A DNA stretch of 5,663 bases from Endomicrobium sp. (GTDB lineage Bacteria > Elusimicrobiota > Endomicrobiia > Endomicrobiales > Endomicrobiaceae), in NCBI GenBank assembly GCA_031278115.1, contig JAITKZ010000049.1, positions 1-5,663 on the forward strand, written 5' to 3'. Positions 1 through 4,422 of the stretch are shown here, piece by piece (position 1 is the first letter of the stretch; the number at the start of each line of letters is the position of its first letter). The notes beneath the pieces were generated by a model that did not search any database, was not told where the DNA came from, and saw only the letters and a program-made list of their open reading frames with translations. A program made the position numbers and the translations under genes.

Positions 1-201
1 GTGTCTGTTATAATTACTTTTTTTTACTTTTCTTTTGATGCTTTCGCTATTGATTGTATTGATAAGCTCTTCAAATCCTTCTCCCGTCTGACTTGCACAA
101 CCATACGATATAACCAAATCTAAAATTACGCTATTATCTTTTGCCTTTTCAAAAAATTCTTGACTTTCTTTGCCTCACTTAACCAATCTTTCAGAAAACA
201 T
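1..201 (-). pseudogene. Unidentified gene remnant, 3' part off the window, in-frame stop at codon 9
   Basis: Reading on the minus strand, an ATG at 201-199 follows a good ribosome-binding sequence (AAGGGG, 4 bases upstream). Eight codons (MFSERLVK) are followed by TGA at 177-175, and then the same frame stays open for 58 codons to the window edge (GKESQEFFEKAKDNS..., then DLVISYGCASQTGEGFEELI). A TGG-to-TGA change (LVK-W-GKES) would explain the break. The strong start signal plus a long protein-like frame after the stop suggest a recently inactivated gene rather than chance. I do not recognise the family. The stretch ASQTGEGFEELI faintly resembles the G5 region (SA-x-TGEG) of small GTPase domains, but the other GTPase motifs are not in view, so no function is assigned. 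TGA is a true stop in this genome, since ftsK ends with it at 4421-4419. The lesion could also be a sequencing error. Confidence 0.5.
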
Positions 202-382
202 AATACCCCTTTTTACTTATTTATTAGATTTTTACTACATATATTAGTCCTTCTTTATATATAAATCTATTATTCCAAAGATAAAAATGCTGCTATACAA
301 AACTTACTTACTTATTAAAAAATATTTAGTTAATATATATTCCAAATAAGTACTTTTTTTAAATTATCCATCAATATAAAAA
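202..382. other. AT-rich spacer between divergent gene remnants
   Basis: About 180 bases of very AT-rich sequence separate the starts of the two divergent remnants. I see no open frame of note and no RNA gene. Promoters for both remnants should lie here, but the composition makes -10-like boxes (TATAAA, TATATT) so common that none can be picked with confidence. The one structured element is an 8-bp inverted repeat followed by a T-run, listed separately. Confidence 0.5.
309..360 (+). terminator. Weak terminator-like inverted repeat with T-run
   Basis: TACTTATT at 309-316 and AATAAGTA at 345-352 are exact inverted copies, followed after one base by seven Ts (354-360). This has the outline of a plus-strand rho-independent terminator. 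However, the stem is only 8 bp with a single G-C pair and the loop is 28 bases. No plus-strand gene lies upstream of it in the window. It may be chance in AT-rich DNA, or the leftover of an operator or terminator. Confidence 0.15.
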
Positions 383-667
383 ATGTTTTTATATATTAAA
401 AAATTTTCAGTGTTATTTTGTGTCTTAGTTTGTTGCTTTCTGCAGTTACTGGAAGTTATGCAATTTGTGCATCAAATTTAACTTCTAAAGCTCAAATAAG
501 TCAGTGGATTGCCATAACTGAGGATATAACAGCTAGTTTCGCTAATAATAATTTAGTGAAATTCTTATAGCTGTTACAGTTTTATTACGCTTTTTAGACT
601 TAGTTTTGGAGCTTTAATTAATGGGCATGGATGTTGTGGTCAGAGAGGAATTATTAATTTATGGTAA
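383..667 (+). pseudogene. Decayed exported-protein gene (signal peptide remnant)
   Basis: ATG at 383 opens MFLYIKKFSVLF, which stops at 479-481. One frame over, from about 400, the sequence reads KIFSVILCLSLLLSAVTG and then SYAICASNLTSKAQISQW, ending at TAG 568-570. Adding one A to the A6 run at 398-403 joins the two into a textbook Sec signal peptide: a KK n-region, a hydrophobic core FSVILCLSLLLSAVTG, and a small-residue cleavage site near SYA. About 40 residues of mature protein follow (ITEDITASFANNN) before the frame breaks again. In the original frame, 560-667 is open and ends RLSFGALINGHGCCGQRG plus IINLW. This looks like the 5' end and fragments of a secreted or surface protein. The family is not recognisable, though Gly/Asn-rich pieces such as FGALING would suit a repetitive surface protein. 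No clear Shine-Dalgarno precedes the ATG. The 3' boundary is approximate. Confidence 0.5.
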
Positions 668-720
668 TGGAAATTATTGACTTTTTAAATCTGAGTTTAT
701 CAGGTAGGTAAGAAGAACAT
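568..720. other. Degenerate tail downstream of the hydrolase gene
   Basis: This stretch between the end of the readable exported-protein frame and the hydrolase stop codon carries only short plus-strand fragments (see the pseudogene entry). I find no convincing rho-independent terminator for the minus-strand operon. The only hairpin seen near the stop is a 4-bp stem (CTGA 691-694 with TCAG 700-703), which is too weak to call. Confidence 0.4.
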
Positions 721-1356
721 CTATCCGATATGCTCAGGTTTTAAAAATGGATTATGTCTAAGCTCATTGGCAATTGTAGTCATACTTCCGTGTCCAGGAC
801 AAACTGTAATATAAGGATCCAACTTTTTTAGTTTTTCAAGCGATTTTAAAAGTTCTTCGCTATTTCCACCCCATAAATCAGTTCTCCCTATGGCGCCTGC
901 AAAAAGAGTGTCGCCTGTAAATAAATATGACCCAAATAATAAGCATACGCTGCCTTTTGAATGACCGGGAGTACTCAAAACTTTAAATGTAATAAAAGAT
1001 AATTTTACCTCTTGATTGTCTTCAAGTAAAATTTCAGGCTCTTTAATACTTACTGGAATCCCGCCAATAAAAGAATAATTTTTCTCAGAGTTTGCAAGCA
1101 TCTCAACATCATCTTTGTGAACTGCTAGCAGCACTTTATACTTTAAACGAATTTTATCGTCTGCTATAACATGATCGTAATGTCCATGCGTGTTAATAAG
1201 AATCTCTGGATGCAAATTTTCTGATTCTATGACATTGATAATCTGATCGGCATTTTCTCCGGGATCTATGATAGCCACATATTTGGTATCTGCGTCGTAA
1301 ACCAGATAACAATTTTCGTCAATAACTCCAGTTTTTACTTTTTTTACTTTAATCAT
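721..1356 (-). CDS. Metallo-beta-lactamase-fold hydrolase (glyoxalase II-like)
   Basis: The 211-residue protein is a single metallo-beta-lactamase-fold domain of the small glyoxalase II-like type found widely in bacteria. All metal ligands are present: THGHYDH at 56-62 (H57, H59, D61, H62), TPGHS with H132, TGDT with D149, and CPGHG with H189. The GRTDLWGG segment at 157-164 is typical of these proteins. It is probably cytosolic and binds two metal ions; the substrate may be a thioester such as S-lactoylglutathione, but the family is diverse and nothing here fixes it. It lacks the extra C-terminal helical domain of classical glyoxalase II (about 250 residues), so the symbol gloB is withheld. 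The ATG at 1356 has an AGGA ribosome-binding site (1365-1362), five bases away. It lies 15 bases after pgpA and is the last gene of the operon in view. Confidence 0.9.
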   Translation of the reverse strand: MIKVKKVKTGVIDENCYLVYDADTKYVAIIDPGENADQIINVIESENLHPEILINTHGHYDHVIADDKIRLKYKVLLAVHKDDVEMLANSEKNYSFIGGIPVSIKEPEILLEDNQEVKLSFITFKVLSTPGHSKGSVCLLFGSYLFTGDTLFAGAIGRTDLWGGNSEELLKSLEKLKKLDPYITVCPGHGSMTTIANELRHNPFLKPEHIG

Positions 1357-1371
1357 TTTTATCCTATTTAG

Positions 1372-1824
1372 TTATTTTAGTAAAGCAAAATTTACAATTT
1401 GAAGTATAAAGTTTGCAAATATTCCAGCTATAACATCATCTATTGTAATGCCAAAACCGACTTTAAGATCTTGAACTGATTTTATTATCCAAGGTTTTTT
1501 TATATCCAATAACCTAAACAATAAAAATCCTAAAAGAAAAAATAAGAAATTTTTCGGCAACAAAGCCAAAGAAAACCACATACCTGCAACTTCATCAATA
1601 ACTATTCTATGATCGTCTTTTGTTTTGTAAATATCCTCTGCCAACGAAGAAAAGAAAAGAGAAATAAAAAATATCGCAACTAGAGAACATAGTTGAACTA
1701 AAGGACTTTCCGGCATAAGAAATATCCAAAACAGAATACCTGCTAAGCTGCCAAAAGTTCCTGGAGCACGCTTAATATACCCTAAATAAGCTACCGAAGA
1801 AAAGAAAATTATTATTTTATTCAT
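1372..1824 (-). CDS. pgpA: Phosphatidylglycerophosphatase A
   Basis: The 150-residue integral membrane enzyme removes the phosphate from phosphatidylglycerophosphate to give phosphatidylglycerol, the step directly after PgsA. Family landmarks occur in order: GYIKRAPGTFGSLAGI at 15-30, the acidic motif DDHRIVIDEVAGMW at 70-83, FRLLDIKKPW at 103-112, and the C-terminal GFGITIDDVIAGI at 123-135. Conserved Asp/Glu residues (D77, E78, D129, D130) are present, and hydrophobic stretches at about 31-60 and 84-106 are consistent with membrane segments. Length is normal for PgpA. The start ATG overlaps the pgsA stop codon by one base (TAATG) and has no evident Shine-Dalgarno of its own. Translation is therefore probably coupled to pgsA, which suits two consecutive enzymes. 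No lesion is seen. Confidence 0.93.
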   Translation of the reverse strand: MNKIIIFFSSVAYLGYIKRAPGTFGSLAGILFWIFLMPESPLVQLCSLVAIFFISLFFSSLAEDIYKTKDDHRIVIDEVAGMWFSLALLPKNFLFFLLGFLLFRLLDIKKPWIIKSVQDLKVGFGITIDDVIAGIFANFILQIVNFALLK

Positions 1825-2444
1825 TATTTCAAAACTAATAAATTTTTATATTTGAACACATAATTTGCACCAGAAAAAATTGTAAATATAGCAGCACAAA
1901 AAGTAAACCAATATGGAATTTTTTCTATTGCCACAATCACATAGGAATATGCTCCGATATTATAAAATTTAAAAAAATCAATCGGAATACCTTCATATTT
2001 AGCAAATGCCTCATTAATTATTATGATTATCAACGTAGTTATAATAACCACAATTTGCAATGTAGTTTTAAATTTACCTGACTTATCTGCAGGTATAATT
2101 ACATTTTTATACGCTGCAATTGAACGAAGTCCCGTTATTAAAAATTCCCTAGATATTATCGCTATAACCATCCACGCTGCTATTCCAAGATATGGTATAT
2201 CTACAAAACATATAAATGCCGAAGATATTAATAACTTGTCAGCTAAAGGATCTAAAAAAATGCCTAAAGACGTTATAGTTTTCTGTTTTCTTGCTATATG
2301 TCCGTCAAAAAAATCTGTGATTGATGCCACGAAGAAAACAATTAAAGCAAGAATTGTGTTAAAAAAACCTCCTAACGACATAAATAAAATAAAAAAAGGT
2401 ACTAAACATATTCTAGCTATAGTCAACTTATTTGCCAAATTCAT
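1824..2444 (-). CDS. pgsA: CDP-diacylglycerol--glycerol-3-phosphate 3-phosphatidyltransferase
   Basis: The 206-residue membrane protein transfers the phosphatidyl group from CDP-diacylglycerol to glycerol 3-phosphate, making phosphatidylglycerophosphate, the committed step to acidic phospholipids. The CDP-alcohol phosphatidyltransferase signature is complete: D44-x2-D47-G48-x2-A51-R52-x8-G61-x3-D65-x3-D69, the four aspartates being the metal-binding catalytic set. The N-terminus NLANKLTIARICLVPFF is typical of PgsA. The segment SREFLITGLRSIAA (98-111) is also typical of PgsA and supports the glycerol-phosphate enzyme over a serine or choline relative. Several hydrophobic segments follow (about 12-42, 72-97, 127-145, 164-190). 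The ATG directly abuts the rimO-remnant stop codon and is preceded by a strong ribosome-binding site lying inside that remnant. The reading frame is intact. Confidence 0.95.
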   Translation of the reverse strand: MNLANKLTIARICLVPFFILFMSLGGFFNTILALIVFFVASITDFFDGHIARKQKTITSLGIFLDPLADKLLISSAFICFVDIPYLGIAAWMVIAIISREFLITGLRSIAAYKNVIIPADKSGKFKTTLQIVVIITTLIIIIINEAFAKYEGIPIDFFKFYNIGAYSYVIVAIEKIPYWFTFCAAIFTIFSGANYVFKYKNLLVLK

Positions 2445-2899
2445 TTATATTTCTCCAATCATTACTTTTATATTATAACTTTTGACGCCTGTTATCTTAC
2501 CATCATAAAACTCGCCGGATTTCAATGGATTATTACTTAAAAGTGTAACATGTCCATCTATTTCAGGAGTTTGGAAATAACATCTTCCAGTTATATTATA
2601 CTTACCATCAGAGTTTCTTTGCAAACAATTCTCAACAATGAATTTAATATTATTTCCTTTTATAGTATCAAGGGGTCTCCGCATTGCCGATAAAATGCTC
2701 TTGCTTATATGTTGGAGGTAAATAAGAAGACTCTGTATTCTGCATGCAGTTTTTATAAAAGAACAAGTATGTATTACAGCTATATTACTTCAATATTATT
2801 GGTTATTTCAAAAACTTTTCTGTGAAAAATACCAAGCAAATATTCAACCTCAACAGTATCCTTTGGATAACCTAACGCTACAACTGCTACTTTTTGCAT
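2445..2899 (-). pseudogene. rimO: RimO (ribosomal protein S12 methylthiotransferase) pseudogene, frameshifted with two large internal deletions
   Basis: RimO is a radical-SAM enzyme of about 430 residues that methylthiolates an aspartate of ribosomal protein S12. Here about 150 codons remain. From ATG 2899 (ribosome-binding site AGGA 2906-2903) the frame reads MQKVAVVALGYPKDTVEVEY, matching the RimO start with the cluster cysteine of LGCPKN changed to Tyr, and stops at TAG 2782-2780. In the next frame IAVIHTCSFIKTACR matches the second N-terminal cysteine region. It jumps at about 2730 to YLQHISKSILSAMRRP, the late radical-SAM domain, a loss of about 170 residues that includes the CxxxCxxC cluster. 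At about 2672 it jumps again to the TRAM domain (GRCYFQTPEIDGH... to MIGEI), about 105 residues lost. Residue losses are estimated against my memory of Thermotoga RimO. Without the cluster it cannot be an active enzyme. It lies 18 bases after rodZ. Confidence 0.88.
2451..2456 (-). promoter_or_regulatory. pgsA ribosome-binding site inside the rimO remnant
   Basis: GGAGAA at 2456-2451 lies eight bases before the pgsA ATG (counted from GGAG). It is also the coding sequence for the Gly-Glu of the RimO C-terminus (MIGEI-stop). The signal supports the pgsA start and gives a reason why the 3' end of the dead gene could be kept. Confidence 0.7.
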
Positions 2900-2917
2900 A
2901 ATTCCTAACCTTTATTA

Positions 2918-3703
2918 TTACTTTTTCTTTAAAACAATAGTATTGATATCTTGGACTGTTCCAGACACTACATCAACGGATTCTCCGTTAAAAAATACCT
3001 TAACGCCGGGAGCGTACCCGAGTTTTAAAGTAAATGAATTATCAGCTTCCCACATTTTTGTCGCCTTTTAGAAGCGTTCCTTCATATACAGTTTTACCGT
3101 CAATGTCTACTTTTATCCAAACTGTTTCTTTGGCTTCAATCTCAAGATTTTGTCTTATTGAGGCTTCAACATCTGGAATTTTTTCTTCAGAGTATGGTTC
3201 GTCTTGTTCCATAACCGCGACATCATCTTCTATTTTTTGTTTTTGAAGACTTTCATATTCAACTTGTTTAAAATTATCAGATTCAACAGTCTGAGTAATC
3301 TTTGACATATTTCTATATAAACATATAAAGATTATTAACAATGCTACCACAATAACTGCCACAACTACAATAAATACTTCCTTAGTATTAAATGTATTTT
3401 TCTCAACAGCACAAAACGACTCTTCTTCTGATTTAGAGGTTCGTTCTATTTCTTGTTTTTGAGAGTTAAATAATTCCACAAATTCTTCCGGATCAAATCC
3501 GAGATATTTAGAGTAAGATCTCAAAAAACTTTTATAGTAAACATCAGCCTTAAAAGCATCTAAATCACCCTCTTCTATTGCGACAAGATACTTCTCTTGA
3601 ACTCAAGATACTTCTCTTGAACTTTGGTAGCTTTATGAACATCAGAAAGCGACAAATTCATTTGTTCCCGCTTATCCTTAAGCGTTTTACCTATTTCTTT
3701 CAT
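2918..3703 (-). pseudogene. rodZ: RodZ-like cytoskeletal/cell-shape protein pseudogene with two frame lesions
   Basis: RodZ is a bitopic inner-membrane protein that ties MreB filaments to the wall-building complex. ATG 3703 has GGGAG (3713-3709) five bases upstream. It opens MKEIGKTLKDKREQMNLSLS, a HTH_25 domain start, then stops at TAG 3577-3575 because of an exact 20-bp tandem duplication. Removing one copy gives EKYLVAIEEGDLDAFKADVY, then SFLRSYSKYLGFDPEEF, the normal end of the domain. One transmembrane segment (about residues 103-124 of the repaired protein) precedes an acidic linker and a C-terminal DUF4115-type beta domain (WIKVDIDGKTVYEGTLLKGD). There one extra base in an A5 run (3055-3059) causes a second stop. 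Past it the original frame reads MWEADNSFTLKLGYAPGV and ends INTIVLKKK at TAA 2920-2918. The repaired product is 254 residues. The two lesions sum to 21 bases, so both ends share one frame and only the middle is shifted. Confidence 0.88.
3584..3623. repeat. Exact 20-bp tandem duplication disrupting rodZ
   Basis: The 20-base unit CAAGATACTTCTCTTGAACT occurs twice head to tail (3584-3603 and 3604-3623) with no mismatch and nothing between. Because 20 is not a multiple of three, the duplication shifts the rodZ frame and gives a stop within a few codons. A single copy restores a continuous HTH_25 domain. The perfect identity implies a recent replication-slippage event, or an amplification/assembly artefact. 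Confidence 0.95.
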
Positions 3704-3726
3704 AGTATCTCCCAATTTTGGTTTTA

Positions 3727-4422
3727 CTATAGCTTTATTATTTCAACATTGTTTGGAGCCTTGAAGTTGAAAGTACCTATAGCTAACTCTGGGTTAACAA
3801 TATAATTTTTAAATACCACTTCTATCTTTGTCCCTTCACAATTTATAACAGCTTTATCCGGCAACATGTTTGTTTTTGTAATATATATTTTTGCGTTAAA
3901 ACTCTTATTTTTTAAAGACTGAATTTCAATTATAACACGATTATCATCGTAACCGTTAAGAGTTATATTGTTTGTCTTTTTCATCTCTCGCCAAGAGCTT
4001 CCAAAATTTACGATATACCCAAGAGAAAAATCTCTATCAATAGAATTTTTCCAAGTGTCAATAATAACTTGTCTTTCATTTGGTGTATAAATCGTTATAG
4101 TCTTTCCATCAATATAAATTCTTTGCTCTTGATCTTGATAAGGAGTTATTTGAGTTATACGTATACTTCTGGGTTTCTTCAAAAAAACTGTTCCGACTAT
4201 TTTTTGTTTCTCGCCTGTAGATTCAAAAAAAATAGTTTGAACAAATTCCGCTTTAATAGTATTTATCTTTCTTTCGCTTTGCTCCAGTTTTGTAAAAAAA
4301 TCAAACAATATGCCATTTGATTCTTGAGCCATACCATTGCATGAAAAAAAAGTCAAAATTAAGATTAACCGTCCGATATAGCTAAATTTCGCTGCCAGCA
4401 CAACTAAAAAATTTCCTATCAT
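3727..4422 (-). CDS. lolA: Outer-membrane lipoprotein carrier protein LolA
   Basis: The 231-residue protein is a LolA-type periplasmic chaperone that takes lipoproteins released from the inner membrane and carries them to the outer membrane; its presence implies a two-membrane cell. The N-terminus has a signal peptide (hydrophobic LILILTFFSCNG at about 19-30, probable cleavage near GMA at 30-32). The conserved LolA opening follows: FFTKLEQSERKINTIKAEFV at 42-61, then VGTVFLKKPRSIRI (76-89), IDGKTITIYTPNERQVI (104-120) and a C-terminal beta region ending near GTFNFKAPNNVEII. Length is normal for the family. The Cys in FFSC does not form a good lipobox. The start overlaps the ftsK stop (ATGA), arguing for coupling with ftsK; a shorter signal peptide from a later start cannot be excluded. 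rodZ begins 23 bases downstream. The frame is intact. Confidence 0.85.
   Translation of the reverse strand: MIGNFLVVLAAKFSYIGRLILILTFFSCNGMAQESNGILFDFFTKLEQSERKINTIKAEFVQTIFFESTGEKQKIVGTVFLKKPRSIRITQITPYQDQEQRIYIDGKTITIYTPNERQVIIDTWKNSIDRDFSLGYIVNFGSSWREMKKTNNITLNGYDDNRVIIEIQSLKNKSFNAKIYITKTNMLPDKAVINCEGTKIEVVFKNYIVNPELAIGTFNFKAPNNVEIIKL

Noticed and set aside
691..703. Hairpin CTGA-TCAG as operon terminator after the hydrolase gene
   Set aside because: Four base pairs and no T-run in the minus-strand reading direction; not distinguishable from chance.
2023..2478. Plus-strand open frame of 151 codons
   Set aside because: It lies antisense to pgsA, which has the full CDP-alcohol phosphatidyltransferase signature; the frame is a shadow with no family features.
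2445..2684. A separate 79-residue TRAM-domain protein starting at ATG 2684
   Set aside because: The ATG encodes the Met of the radical-SAM segment LSAMRRP, the frame continues upstream into other RimO pieces, and there is no ribosome-binding site before 2684. It is better read as part of the rimO remnant.
3034..3246. Plus-strand open frame of 70 codons, Ser/Phe-rich
   Set aside because: Antisense to the 3' part of rodZ, whose repaired frame matches its family; low-complexity composition is typical of a shadow.
3042..3524. A separate 160-residue membrane protein starting at 3524
   Set aside because: The start would be a TTG inside the HTH-domain end (FLRSYSKYLG), and both ends are created by the two frame lesions. 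It is the shifted middle of rodZ.
3578..3805. Plus-strand open frame of 75 codons
   Set aside because: It spans the antisense of the rodZ start and the lolA end and includes the tandem duplication; no start signal or domain.
4069..4320. Plus-strand open frame of 83 codons
   Set aside because: Antisense to the core of lolA, which is a clear family member.
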